64,000 nucleotides of DNA from Bacteroidota bacterium (GTDB lineage Bacteria > Bacteroidota > Bacteroidia > Bacteroidales > Lentimicrobiaceae), in the NCBI GenBank assembly GCA_023417935.1, contig JAEZDY010000001.1:62001-126000 (forward strand), in the 5' to 3' direction. Of the stretch, positions 1-9,075 are shown one piece after another (the first letter of the stretch is position 1; every line of letters begins with the position of its first letter). The position numbers were made by a program, and so were the translations under genes. The notes under the pieces were generated by a model that searched no databases, had not been told where the DNA came from, and saw nothing but the letters and a program-made list of their open reading frames with translations.

Positions 1-39
1 CAGTACAACATCAATTATAAAACTTAAAAATAAATAGCA

Positions 40-318
40 ATGACACAAGTGAACGTAAAGCCATTAGCTGACAGGGTATTGGTTGAACCAGCTGCTGCTG
101 AAAAGAAAACAGCCGGTGGAATCATCATTCCTGATACAGCAAAAGAGAAGCCCCAGAAAGGTACAGTTATAGCAATTGGAGCTGGTAAGAAGGATGAGCC
201 AATGACGGTAAAAGTTGGTGATACCGTTTTGTATGGCAAATATTCAGGTACTGAGATCAATATTGATGGTACTGACTATCTTATTATGAGGGAATCGGAT
301 ATTGTTGCTATCATTTAA
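40..318 (+). CDS. groS: Co-chaperonin GroES
   Basis: 92-residue cytoplasmic co-chaperonin that caps the GroEL ring and closes the folding chamber. The length is normal for the family. The N-terminal segment KPLADRVLVEPAAAEKKTAGG is followed by the mobile-loop region, and YGKYSGTEI and the C-terminal YLIMRESDIVAII are typical of GroES. It lies 27 bases upstream of groL in the same direction, the standard chaperonin operon order. The promoter must lie near or before the left window edge, so heat-shock control cannot be judged here. An antisense reading frame covers most of it and is a shadow. Confidence 0.97.
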   Translation: MTQVNVKPLADRVLVEPAAAEKKTAGGIIIPDTAKEKPQKGTVIAIGAGKKDEPMTVKVGDTVLYGKYSGTEINIDGTDYLIMRESDIVAII

Positions 319-345
319 TTACATAACTTTAGATACATATAAGAA

Positions 346-1980
346 ATGGCAAAGCAAATTAGTTATAATACTGAAGCCCGCGAAGAGTTAAAAAAAGGGG
401 TAGATGCATTGGCAAATGCAGTAAAAGTAACCTTAGGTCCTAAAGGACGCAATGTTATTATTGATAAGGCATACGGCGCTCCTATGATCACCAAGGATGG
501 TGTTACAGTTGCAAAAGAAATTGAATTAAAAGAAGGTGTTCAGAATATGGGCGCACAAATGGTTAAAGAAGTAGCTTCCAAGACTGCTGATATTGCAGGT
601 GATGGAACTACCACCGCTACTGTGCTTGCTCAAGCTATGGTTACTGTTGGTATGAAGAATGTAACTGCCGGTGCTAATCCAATGGACCTAAAACGTGGAA
701 TGGAAAAGGCGGTAGCTAATGTAATTGAGTCGCTCAAATCACAATCTATTAGCATCGAAGAAGGAAGTGAAAAAATCACACAGGTTGCTACAATTTCTGC
801 TAATAATGATAGCTTCATTGGTGAAAAGATTGCTGAAGCTATGAATAAAGTAAAGAAAGAAGGTGTAATAACCATTGAAGAAGCTAAAGGCATTGAAACC
901 ACCGTTAAAGTGGTTGAAGGTATGCAGTTTGACAGAGGTTACATTTCACCTTATTTCATTACTGATACAGAGAAAATGGAAGCAGTATACGAGAATCCTT
1001 TCATCCTGATCTACGATAAAAAGATCTCAACAATGAAAGATTTCTTACCTATTCTTGAGAAAACTGTTCAAACAGGTAGACCTCTAGTAATAATTGCTGA
1101 GGATGTTGATGGTGAAGCTCTTGCTACCCTCGTGGTAAACAAGATCCGCGGTTCATTGAAGATTGTTGCTGTTAAAGCTCCTGGGTTTGGTGATCGTCGT
1201 AAGGAAATGCTTGAAGACTTAGCAATTCTCACCGGTGGAACCGTGATATCAGAAGAAAAAGGTTATCGTTTAGAGGATGCTGACCTATCATACTTAGGCC
1301 AAGCTGAAAAAATTACAGTTGATAAGGAAAACACAACTATTGTTAGCGGACGTGGTACTGCTGAATCAATTTCAGGTCGCGTAAGCATGATTAAGGCTCA
1401 AATTGAAACAACTACCTCTGATTATGATCGTGAAAAGTTGCAGGAGCGCCTTGCTAAGTTAGCTGGTGGTGTTGCTGTAATATACGTTGGTGCTGCCAGT
1501 GAAGTTGAAATGAAAGAGAAAAAGGATCGTTTCGACGATGCACTGCATGCAACACGTGCTGCTATTGAAGAAGGTATTATTGCTGGTGGTGGCGTTGCTT
1601 ACATAAGAGCAATACCTGCTCTTGATCAGTTAAAAGGCGCTAATGAAGATGAGGATACCGGTATTGCAATCGTGAAACGCGCTTTGGAAGAGCCACTTCG
1701 TCAAATAGTAGCTAATGCTGGCCTCGAAGGTTCTGTTATAGTCCAGAAAGTTCGCGAAGGTAAAGATGACTACGGTTTTAATGCTCGTACAGAAGTTTAT
1801 GAGAACTTATTCCAGGCTGGTGTTATTGACCCAACAAAAGTAGCCAGGGTTGCGCTTGAGAATGCAGCTTCAATCGCAGGTATGCTTCTTACTACAGAAT
1901 GTGTCCTGGTTGACATAAAAGAAGAAAAGGAATCACCAATGCCGAACCCTGGAATGGGTGGTATGGGAGGAATGTACTAA
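346..1980 (+). CDS. groL: Chaperonin GroEL
   Basis: 544-residue 60-kDa chaperonin, full length. It forms the double-ring ATP-driven folding chamber with GroES. Visible hallmarks are the N-terminal VTLGPKGRNVIID, the ATP-site segment GDGTTTATVLAQ, the apical domain PLVIIAEDVDGEALATL, the conserved KAPGFGDRRKEML, and a Gly-Met-rich tail ending GMGGMGGMY. It follows groS by 27 bases and is followed by a rho-independent terminator, so the pair forms a closed operon. No key residue appears to be missing. Confidence 0.98.
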   Translation: MAKQISYNTEAREELKKGVDALANAVKVTLGPKGRNVIIDKAYGAPMITKDGVTVAKEIELKEGVQNMGAQMVKEVASKTADIAGDGTTTATVLAQAMVTVGMKNVTAGANPMDLKRGMEKAVANVIESLKSQSISIEEGSEKITQVATISANNDSFIGEKIAEAMNKVKKEGVITIEEAKGIETTVKVVEGMQFDRGYISPYFITDTEKMEAVYENPFILIYDKKISTMKDFLPILEKTVQTGRPLVIIAEDVDGEALATLVVNKIRGSLKIVAVKAPGFGDRRKEMLEDLAILTGGTVISEEKGYRLEDADLSYLGQAEKITVDKENTTIVSGRGTAESISGRVSMIKAQIETTTSDYDREKLQERLAKLAGGVAVIYVGAASEVEMKEKKDRFDDALHATRAAIEEGIIAGGGVAYIRAIPALDQLKGANEDEDTGIAIVKRALEEPLRQIVANAGLEGSVIVQKVREGKDDYGFNARTEVYENLFQAGVIDPTKVARVALENAASIAGMLLTTECVLVDIKEEKESPMPNPGMGGMGGMY

Positions 1981-2004
1981 CAGATTCCAAATATCAATTA
2001 TAAT

Positions 2005-2040
2005 AAAAAGACTGATCTTAACAGATCGGTCTTTTTTTTA
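2005..2040 (+). terminator. Rho-independent terminator of groS-groL
   Basis: About 25 bases after the groL stop lies a hairpin AAAAAGACTGATCT / AGATCGGTCTTTTT with a four-base loop and a T run. One G-T pair interrupts the stem. The A run on the left pairs with the T run on the right, so it could also work for transcription from the other side. Confidence 0.85.
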
Positions 2041-2110
2041 GCATCATTTTTGTGTAGCTTTGTTTATAATGAAAACTTGTAATGTTATATTTGTAAACAA
2101 ATCCAATAAA

Positions 2111-2647
2111 ATGACCAGATTCAAACTTAGTATTCTTGCTTTATTTATTCCTTTTATTTCATTTAGTCAGGATCCGTCCGCATTTCCTGTAGATCCCGAC
2201 ACAAAGCTGGTAACCTATCAGGAAGTTGTACAGCAAAACGGTAGTCAGGATGAGCTATACATCAGAGGTATCGATTGGCTCAACAGTTACTATAAGAACC
2301 CTTTTGATGTATCACGGGTAAGAAATCGTGAAAGCGGTATCATTGAACTTCAGCACCGTATAGAGGTAGTTAACAACGTTGAAGACGTCAATCTTCAGGC
2401 TGGAACTGTTAATTATGAACTGAAAATTGAATTTAAACCAGGGCGTTATAGATATACTATTAGTAACCTGACATTAAGACAACAATCGCGTTTTCCTATT
2501 GAACGGTGGCTCAATAAGGATGATCCACAGTATTCACCACTTTGGGAAAACTATATCACCCAGGTAGATGCAAAAATCAAGGAAGTGATTGAAAGTCTAA
2601 AAGCAGGTATGCGTCCGGTTGAAGTGAAACCTGAAGAGAAATGGTAA
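2111..2647 (+). CDS. Secreted DUF4468-like protein
   Basis: About 178 residues from the chosen ATG at 2111. An upstream in-frame ATG (2060) would add 17 residues before what is clearly a signal peptide (MTRFKLSILALFIPFISFSQ), so the later start is preferred. The mature part has a pattern seen in DUF4468 proteins with a TBP-like fold: an ELYIRGIDWLNSYY segment, a beta-rich middle (VNYELKIEFKPGRYRYTI), and a C-terminal amphipathic helix. Probably periplasmic or envelope-associated; its molecular role is unknown. It stands alone after the groL terminator and converges on the 5'-nucleotidase gene. Confidence 0.6.
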   Translation: MTRFKLSILALFIPFISFSQDPSAFPVDPDTKLVTYQEVVQQNGSQDELYIRGIDWLNSYYKNPFDVSRVRNRESGIIELQHRIEVVNNVEDVNLQAGTVNYELKIEFKPGRYRYTISNLTLRQQSRFPIERWLNKDDPQYSPLWENYITQVDAKIKEVIESLKAGMRPVEVKPEEKW

Positions 2648-2687
2648 TAAAGATCTGCATAGCATAATGCAATTTTCCCAATTATCA

Positions 2688-4151
2688 TCATTTAACAAAG
2701 GCCCTCTTAACACCCTGGTAGTTTAGATCTTTATTTACTTTGAGGTAGTTTATCAGATTTTCAGCCGTGGTAATGTATAATGATTTACCCTGATCTTTGT
2801 GTTCAAACTTGTAACTGCTTGCTATATAGCTATTCATACCAACATTATATTTCTTACATCGGGCAGGTTTTTTACCGTTTGGGAGCCGCATATCCACTTT
2901 GAGCGGGTTGTTGTTCGTATCGGTTATAATGGTGTATGTGATTCCAGAAACCTGAAGGTCAAGCGAATTTTCAGCATCACGGTATGAGTTAATGATCAAT
3001 GTTTCTATTTCGGCTGGCTTCATCTTATATACAATTATTTCATTGCCGAAAGGATCGAGTTGGTAGATATTTTTAATGCTGATATCACCGGCATTAAGAT
3101 AATCAATCCTTATGCCGCCATTATTCTGAAATGCAATATCAATTGATTCGAGTGCGCTGATCGCATCTGTCATAAGTGACCCCAGTTCATCGTTGCCTGT
3201 TATTTTAGTGGCGCTACTGCCTATAACTTTATTAAGTTCCTTATTGTCATTGAACTGTGCCAGCTTGATCTCAATTTTATTATCTGAAGCCGGGTAATCA
3301 TTAATGTTTAGCATTTCAGGTTTTATTTTAACGACCTGTCCGTTCACGATGCTCACAGTTGCTTTAGCTAAATTCCTTAAGTTAGAGCCAGCTTGCATGA
3401 TTTGCACACCGTTTATCTGCTGTGATGGTTTTGTCAGCGTATGGGTATGTCCGCCAAGTATCAAATGAAGTTCAGGAACTTCCAAAGCAAGTTCAATATC
3501 CTTTTCAAAGCCTAAGTGAGTGAGTGCAATGAAAACCGTACAACTGTCACGCAATGAATTCAATTTCCTTATTTCTTCAATCCCATCAGTAAACACCAGA
3601 TCCTTCAAATTATCTGGATGTGAATCGGGAATACCCTGCACGCCTAATTGAATCGCGCTAACAATTCCAATTGTTAAGAAAGAACTGTCAATTCTGATAA
3701 GTTCATATGGCTTGAAAGGCCTTTTACCATGCTGGTCTCTGATATTAGAACTAAGGAAAGGGAACTCAGCTTGGTTAATTCTTTTTTGAAGTATCTCCTG
3801 ACCGTAATCAAACTCATGATTACCAATTGCGGAGGCATGGAAACCAGTTAAATTCATCAGGTCAATGACTGGGAAGCCTTTATCATGGTATTGGTCAACT
3901 ACCGGGTTACCAGTGAAATTATCGCCTGCCGACAAGAGGATCACATGCTTATTTTCACTTCGTATATGATCAACCAGTGCCTTGAGCTTCCCGTAATTGT
4001 CAATTTTTGAATGTTGATCATTTATTGACAAAATAACAACTTGAATCGTGTCAGGTGAAGCTGGCTTCAAGTCGTTCAATGACGAATTTTGTGCATTGCT
4101 TTGAATGATCAAAAGAAGCAACGAAATTAAAAGAAGGAATTTGGCTTTCAT
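2688..4151 (-). CDS. Secreted 5'-nucleotidase / UshA-family metallophosphatase
   Basis: 487 residues with a signal peptide (MKAKFLLLISLLLLIIQSNAQ), so periplasmic. The N-terminal calcineurin-like metallophosphatase domain shows the dimetal motifs: SINDQHSKID (D-x-H), LSAGDNFTGN, AIGNHEFDYG, LTHLGFEKD and GGHTHTLT. The C-terminal half carries the 5'-nucleotidase domain, including NNGGIRIDYLNAGDI and the substrate-stacking region PFGNEI. Members hydrolyse nucleotides, UDP-sugars or related phosphate esters to salvage nucleosides and phosphate; the exact substrate cannot be read from sequence. Domain order and length match bifunctional UshA-like enzymes. It is a single gene; the next minus-strand gene (4217-4420) lies 65 bases upstream and may be co-transcribed. 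Confidence 0.88.
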   Translation of the reverse strand: MKAKFLLLISLLLLIIQSNAQNSSLNDLKPASPDTIQVVILSINDQHSKIDNYGKLKALVDHIRSENKHVILLSAGDNFTGNPVVDQYHDKGFPVIDLMNLTGFHASAIGNHEFDYGQEILQKRINQAEFPFLSSNIRDQHGKRPFKPYELIRIDSSFLTIGIVSAIQLGVQGIPDSHPDNLKDLVFTDGIEEIRKLNSLRDSCTVFIALTHLGFEKDIELALEVPELHLILGGHTHTLTKPSQQINGVQIMQAGSNLRNLAKATVSIVNGQVVKIKPEMLNINDYPASDNKIEIKLAQFNDNKELNKVIGSSATKITGNDELGSLMTDAISALESIDIAFQNNGGIRIDYLNAGDISIKNIYQLDPFGNEIIVYKMKPAEIETLIINSYRDAENSLDLQVSGITYTIITDTNNNPLKVDMRLPNGKKPARCKKYNVGMNSYIASSYKFEHKDQGKSLYITTAENLINYLKVNKDLNYQGVKRAFVK

Positions 4152-4216
4152 TGATAAAATTGTTTCTATTGGTTCTAATAATTAGCGAAGGAGGTTATTA
4201 TAAATTGGAGCACGTT

Positions 4217-4420
4217 TCAGGCCAATTCCGAATCAATGATCAGCTCCATATCAGGTAACAGCCTTCCCTTATCCATCAGTCGGTTGCCATACTGATCGGT
4301 AACTTCAGTGGCTACATGGTCGCGCAACAGGATGTTAGAGTTGAGATATATATTTATTGCGTCAACCACACGTGCTCCATCAAAAATCTCGTATTTTTCG
4401 TTGTTAATAAATATGGTCAT
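4217..4420 (-). CDS. Small beta-grasp-like protein, function unknown
   Basis: 67 residues, no signal peptide and no cysteines. The pattern (MTIFINNEKYEIFDG, a helix VVDAINIYL, then strands ending in LLPDMELIIDSE) resembles the start and end of ThiS/MoaD-type beta-grasp folds. It lacks the terminal Gly-Gly needed for sulfur carriage, so a sulfur-carrier role is unlikely. It sits just upstream of the 5'-nucleotidase on the same strand and diverges from the mevalonate operon across about 215 bases. Treated as a real small gene because start, length and composition are coherent, but no family is recognised with confidence. Confidence 0.55.
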   Translation of the reverse strand: MTIFINNEKYEIFDGARVVDAINIYLNSNILLRDHVATEVTDQYGNRLMDKGRLLPDMELIIDSELA

Positions 4421-4636
4421 GATTGATGTATTAATTGATTCAGTTGGTTATCAGTAAATTAATAATGTTTAATGAAATATTGTCAAATAACAATTGGAAC
4501 AATATTTTGGACGTCAATATTACGCATTTTAAACAAAGTGAACATCAAAACAGTTATCATGCTTCTAATTTTATAATTTTGTACTTTCAAGCTAAAGTAT
4601 ATAACTGAATTTAATTATTGCCAAGATCCAAAGCCA

Positions 4637-5965
4637 ATGAATCAGATATCTGTTATTAAGGGTTTTTCAAAGTTTTCGAAGGAACAAAAAATAGATACAA
4701 TTGCTTCATTCCTGACGGCATCTGACGAGGTTAAATCGGTAATAAAATCCTTCTGGCATAGTGATCCATCGGTACAACTGATCTTTGATGAATTTAGTGA
4801 GAACACGCTTACTAACTATTTCATGCCATATGGTATTGCACCTAACGTTTCAATCAACGGGAATATGTACATGGTGCCTATGGTAATAGAAGAAAGTTCA
4901 GTCATAGCCGCCGCTTCAAAAAGCTCCAAGTTTTGGGCTTCGAATGGAGGCTTTCGCAGTGAAGTGATTTCCACTGTTAAGAATGGGCAGGTGCACTTTA
5001 TTTGGCCAGGTGATATCAATCAATTGCGGGAACATTTTTCATTGCTTAAACAGGTTATGCTTGAACGCACATCTTCCATTACTGCCAACATGGTTAAAAG
5101 AGGAGGTGGTGTACTATCAATGGATCTGATTGACAAAACTGCCGATCTTCCAAACTATTACCAGCTTGAAGTTAAGTTTGAAACTATAGATTCTATGGGT
5201 GCTAACTTTATCAATAGTTGTCTCGAAGAATATGCTGCTGCGTTAAGAAGTTTCATTACTGAAAGCGGGTTATTTGAAAACAGTGATATACACATCATAA
5301 TGTCAATACTCTCAAATTATACTCCTGAATGTGTTGTAAAAACATGGGTTGAGTGTGATATAAGTGCTTTTGATAAGATTGATGAAAATCTTACTGCACA
5401 AGAATTCGCATGGAAATTTGAGAAAGCTGTTCAGATAGCATCTGTTGATATATACCGTGCAACTACGCACAACAAAGGTATTTTTAATGGTGTTGATGCA
5501 GTTGTACTTGCCACTGGAAATGACTTCCGTGCAGTTGAAGCATGTGGACATGCATATGCATCCCGCTCAGGACGTTACAAAAGCCTTACAGAAATTGAAC
5601 TTACCGACAACACTTTTCGATATTCCCTTACTCTTCCATTAGCCATTGGAACTGTTGGAGGGCTCACTTCGCTGCATCCTATGGCGAAGCTTTCTCTTGC
5701 CATACTAGGAAATCCTTCAGCCAGAGAATTGATGCAGATAGCATCAGTAATTGGACTTGCCAATAACTTCGGAGCGCTCAAATCATTGACTACGAAAGGT
5801 ATCCAGGTAGGCCATATGAAAATGCATCTTTTTAATATCCTCAACTTCTTTAATGCTTCTGAAACAGAGAAAAAGGCTGCCGTTGAATACTTCAAGCGAC
5901 GGAAAGTATCTTATAGTGCTGTGCAAACATTTATTGAATCACTCCGAAGCCTTCCGCATGAATAG
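4637..5965 (+). CDS. mvaA: Hydroxymethylglutaryl-CoA reductase, class II
   Basis: 442 residues, no membrane segment, consistent with a soluble bacterial class II HMG-CoA reductase. The class catalyses the four-electron reduction of HMG-CoA to mevalonate. Motifs seen: APNVSINGNMYMVPMVIEESSV with the catalytic Glu, the MGANFINSCLE substrate loop, HNKGIFNGVDAV with the catalytic Lys, ATGNDFRAVEACGHAYA with the catalytic Asp, and a late His in GHMKMHLF. Class II enzymes can run in either direction, but here the gene heads an operon with three mevalonate-pathway GHMP enzymes, so a biosynthetic role is inferred. Its last bases overlap the start of the next gene by 8 bases, suggesting translational coupling. 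Confidence 0.93.
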   Translation: MNQISVIKGFSKFSKEQKIDTIASFLTASDEVKSVIKSFWHSDPSVQLIFDEFSENTLTNYFMPYGIAPNVSINGNMYMVPMVIEESSVIAAASKSSKFWASNGGFRSEVISTVKNGQVHFIWPGDINQLREHFSLLKQVMLERTSSITANMVKRGGGVLSMDLIDKTADLPNYYQLEVKFETIDSMGANFINSCLEEYAAALRSFITESGLFENSDIHIIMSILSNYTPECVVKTWVECDISAFDKIDENLTAQEFAWKFEKAVQIASVDIYRATTHNKGIFNGVDAVVLATGNDFRAVEACGHAYASRSGRYKSLTEIELTDNTFRYSLTLPLAIGTVGGLTSLHPMAKLSLAILGNPSARELMQIASVIGLANNFGALKSLTTKGIQVGHMKMHLFNILNFFNASETEKKAAVEYFKRRKVSYSAVQTFIESLRSLPHE

Positions 5966-6929
5966 CTCAATAGAGAGTAATCTAAAAGCTAATGGAAAAT
6001 TACTGATAACAAGCGAATATCTCGTTCTGGATGGGGCTACAGCACTTGCCTTTCCCACCCGATGGGGACAAACGCTTTCTATTGTTCCAACAGGCGATAA
6101 TCGTATTGGCTGGGTAGCTTCTGATATTCATGGAGTTTGGTTTACTGCTGAATATAGTGTGAATGACTACGCATTAATTCAAACCAGCAATCATGGTATT
6201 GCCGTATCGCTTCAGAAAATGCTTACAGAAGCTGCAACACTTAATCCTCAGCATAATGTGAGAAACGGAATTCATGTAAATACAGAACTCAACTTTAACA
6301 GATTCATGGGGCTGGGCAGTAGCTCAACCATTATTGCACTTATTGCTGATCTTTTTGAAACTGATAAGTATAAACTGCATAAACGCGTTTCAACCGGTTC
6401 AGGTTATGATATTGCCTGTGCTGATTTAAATTATCCGATATTTTACACGCGTACTTCAGAGGATGAGGCCATGATAAGTCCGGTGTACTTTAAACCTGAT
6501 TTCACAAGTAATATGTATCTGGCCTGGCTAGGTATCAAGCAGGATACCAATGCTGAAATACACCTATACCGCAGCATGAAAAAGGGCGAAAAAGACAAAT
6601 ATATCAAAAAGGCTACTGAAATAACAGTAGCGTTGCCGGAAGTCAAAGAATTAACTACTTTTACATCTTTAATTGAAGTGCATGAGGAAATGATAGGTTC
6701 TATCCTTAATCGTGATACTATCAAACGCAGAATGTTTAATGATTTCAAGGGGTGTATTAAATCTCTGGGTGCCTGGGGAGGTGATTTTGTGTTGGTATGT
6801 TCTGACATGAGTGACCAATATGTATTTGATTATTTCAAAAAGAAAGATATAACTGCCGTTTATCATTTTAATGATCTGGTATTAAATGAGCAAGTCAGCA
6901 TCAGTAATGACACTATCATCAGATTTTAA
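5958..6929 (+). CDS. GYDIA-family GHMP kinase (candidate phosphomevalonate kinase)
   Basis: About 323 residues from the ATG at 5958, which overlaps the mvaA stop. A longer frame begins at 5853 inside mvaA and is rejected because the protein proper begins NGKLLITSEYLVLDGATALA, the usual start of a GHMP kinase. The ATP loop is MGLGSSSTIIALIADL, and TGSGYDIACADLNYPI contains the GYDIA motif that names a Bacteroidota subgroup. It lies in second place in a mevalonate operon that otherwise lacks phosphomevalonate kinase. I infer phosphorylation of 5-phosphomevalonate; this assignment is contextual. Confidence 0.8.
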   Translation: MNSSIESNLKANGKLLITSEYLVLDGATALAFPTRWGQTLSIVPTGDNRIGWVASDIHGVWFTAEYSVNDYALIQTSNHGIAVSLQKMLTEAATLNPQHNVRNGIHVNTELNFNRFMGLGSSSTIIALIADLFETDKYKLHKRVSTGSGYDIACADLNYPIFYTRTSEDEAMISPVYFKPDFTSNMYLAWLGIKQDTNAEIHLYRSMKKGEKDKYIKKATEITVALPEVKELTTFTSLIEVHEEMIGSILNRDTIKRRMFNDFKGCIKSLGAWGGDFVLVCSDMSDQYVFDYFKKKDITAVYHFNDLVLNEQVSISNDTIIRF

Positions 6930-7986
6930 GGACAAGTTGTCAGAAGGTGTAAACACCTGCTGGAAAAGTCCTGCAAATATTGCTCTTGTTAAATACTGGG
7001 GCAAGAAAGGTCATCAGTTACCTGCTAACCCTTCGCTCAGTTTCTCTCTCAATGAAGCATACACTATTACCCGTATTAAGGCAAAGCTTAATCATGAAGC
7101 ATCGGGACCCAAGGTGTCATTTGCGTTTGAAGGAGAAAAGAATACAGCTTTTGCTTTAAAAATTGAACAGTTCCTGATTGATCTGATGCCTCATCTTGAG
7201 TATCTTCCACATGTTTTTTTAGAAATTGAAAGTGGAAATAACTTTCCGCATTCTGCTGGTATAGCCTCTTCTGCCTCTGCCATGAGCGCACTGGCATTAT
7301 CTTTGTTATGCATTGAACAACAGTTAATTGAAGAGCCATTGAATGATATTGCATTTTATAGGAAAGCCTCATTAATAGCCCGACTTGGTTCGGGCAGCGC
7401 TTGCCGGTCGGTATATGGTGGATACAGTATGTGGGGAAAACATGATGATTTTAAAGATTCGTCTGATAAATACGCTATTCCTATAGACTTTAAGCCGGGC
7501 GATTTGTTTGAGAATATACATGACTCAATATTTATTGTCGATAAAAATCCAAAAAAAGTATCAAGTAGGGTAGGTCATCAATTAATGGATGGTCATCCTT
7601 TTGCTAAGGCACGATACGATCAGGCTATGTTTAATTTATCTAAGATGCGGAACTGTCTAATGGAAAATGACTGGGACACTTTTGCTTCCATTACTGAAAC
7701 TGAAGCCCTATCTCTACATGCAATGATGATGTCATCTTCACCCGGATACATACTCATGCATCCTAATACTTTAAAAATTGTTGAACATTTGGATGAAAAG
7801 CGTAAACAAAACCATATTAAAGTATGTTATACACTCGACGCAGGACCAAACCTACATTTGTTATATCCGGAAGAGGAAACAGAAAAAGTTGCAACAATTA
7901 TAAATGAGCTTACTCAATACTGTTCTGATGGTAAAGTAATATACGATACAATAGGTAAAGGCCCTGAAAATAAGCACTGCAAGTAA
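6886..7986 (+). CDS. mvaD: Diphosphomevalonate decarboxylase
   Basis: Up to 366 residues; catalyses ATP-dependent decarboxylation of mevalonate diphosphate to isopentenyl diphosphate. Family motifs: the N-terminal substrate loop PANIALVKYWGK, the ATP loop SAGIASSASAMSALALSL, and GSGSACRSVYGGYSMWGK, with a late GPNLHLLYP. The frame overlaps the preceding kinase by 44 bases. A second in-frame ATG at 6907 gives a protein seven residues shorter and overlaps less; neither has a strong ribosome site. Third gene of the mevalonate operon. Confidence 0.92.
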   Translation: MSKSASVMTLSSDFKDKLSEGVNTCWKSPANIALVKYWGKKGHQLPANPSLSFSLNEAYTITRIKAKLNHEASGPKVSFAFEGEKNTAFALKIEQFLIDLMPHLEYLPHVFLEIESGNNFPHSAGIASSASAMSALALSLLCIEQQLIEEPLNDIAFYRKASLIARLGSGSACRSVYGGYSMWGKHDDFKDSSDKYAIPIDFKPGDLFENIHDSIFIVDKNPKKVSSRVGHQLMDGHPFAKARYDQAMFNLSKMRNCLMENDWDTFASITETEALSLHAMMMSSSPGYILMHPNTLKIVEHLDEKRKQNHIKVCYTLDAGPNLHLLYPEEETEKVATIINELTQYCSDGKVIYDTIGKGPENKHCK

Positions 7987-7988
7987 AC

Positions 7989-8963
7989 ATGAAAAAGAGA
8001 CCCGGCATTTTTTATGCCAAAATACTTTTGTTTGGTGAATATAGCATCCTTTGTGATTCTATGGGATTAACTATTCCATATACTCATTTTAAGGGCGAGC
8101 TTAGTTTTATAAATGAAGATAAGTATACTGACCTGGATTTTGCTACCAGTTCAAATAAGCTTTTAAAAGAATACTCATCTTACATCCGCAATCTTAAGGA
8201 GAGTGGAAAGCTCAAGTGTGATTTCAACATTGAAGCTTTTGAAGCAGATATTGATAAGAGCCTTTACTTTGAGTCAAGTATACCGCAAGGTTATGGTGTT
8301 GGAAGCTCAGGTGCCCTTGTAGCAGCGTTGTTTGAAAAATACGTTACGGGTGCAGTTGCCCGTAATCAAAAGTTACCTAAAGATGAAATGCTGATACTGA
8401 AAGATCAGCTTGCTCAGCTTGAATCATATTTTCATGGTACAAGTTCAGGTATGGATCCGCTCAATTGTTATTTGAAACACCCATTGCTTATCCATAATAA
8501 AAAGGACATAAGCATGGTTGGTATTCCCCGATACAAACATGATCAAAAAGGTGCTATTTTTCTTATAAACACTGGTAAACCTGGCAAGACAAGCGGCCTG
8601 GTCAATACTTTCCTCGACAGGTGTAAGATTGACGACTATATGTCGCGGGTAAGGGAAGAAATGATTCCTTTGAATGATCAGTGCATAAAAAGCCTTATTA
8701 AGGGTGAAACCAAGCGGTTTTTCAATACCCTGTTCTCCCTTTCAGCCTTTCTTTATGAAAATCTTGAGCCAATGATACCTGAGGCTTTCAAAAAAGTTTG
8801 GCGTCAGGGTCTTGAATCACAATCCTATTATCTGAAACTGTGCGGTTCAGGAGGAGGAGGTTTTTTGCTTGGCTTCACTGAAGATTTTGAGAAGGCTAAG
8901 AAAGATCTGCGAAAATTGGATATTGATATAATCCCCGTTTACAGGAATCTTTCCAACTCATAA
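7989..8963 (+). CDS. mvk: Mevalonate kinase
   Basis: 324-residue GHMP kinase that phosphorylates mevalonate at C5. It opens with FYAKILLFGEYSILCDS and carries the ATP-binding loop PQGYGVGSSGALVAALF, then GTSSGMDPLNCYL and a C-terminal LCGSGGGGFLLGFT, the third GHMP motif. It starts 2 bases after the mvaD stop, closing a four-gene operon that turns HMG-CoA into isopentenyl diphosphate. Acetyl-CoA thiolase, HMG-CoA synthase and isopentenyl diphosphate isomerase are not in the window. Confidence 0.9.
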   Translation: MKKRPGIFYAKILLFGEYSILCDSMGLTIPYTHFKGELSFINEDKYTDLDFATSSNKLLKEYSSYIRNLKESGKLKCDFNIEAFEADIDKSLYFESSIPQGYGVGSSGALVAALFEKYVTGAVARNQKLPKDEMLILKDQLAQLESYFHGTSSGMDPLNCYLKHPLLIHNKKDISMVGIPRYKHDQKGAIFLINTGKPGKTSGLVNTFLDRCKIDDYMSRVREEMIPLNDQCIKSLIKGETKRFFNTLFSLSAFLYENLEPMIPEAFKKVWRQGLESQSYYLKLCGSGGGGFLLGFTEDFEKAKKDLRKLDIDIIPVYRNLSNS

Positions 8964-9075
8964 ACATAGTTAACGAAATATTATCCTAAGCATAAAATTG
9001 TGAAAACAATGTTTATGATTGGGGGTTTATTTTTCTATGTCAGACCTATTGTCTTACATCAAATACCTTTTTTTA

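Noticed and set aside
4217..4420. ThiS/MoaD sulfur carrier
   Set aside because: The fold pattern fits but the C-terminal Gly-Gly is absent, and no partner genes are nearby.
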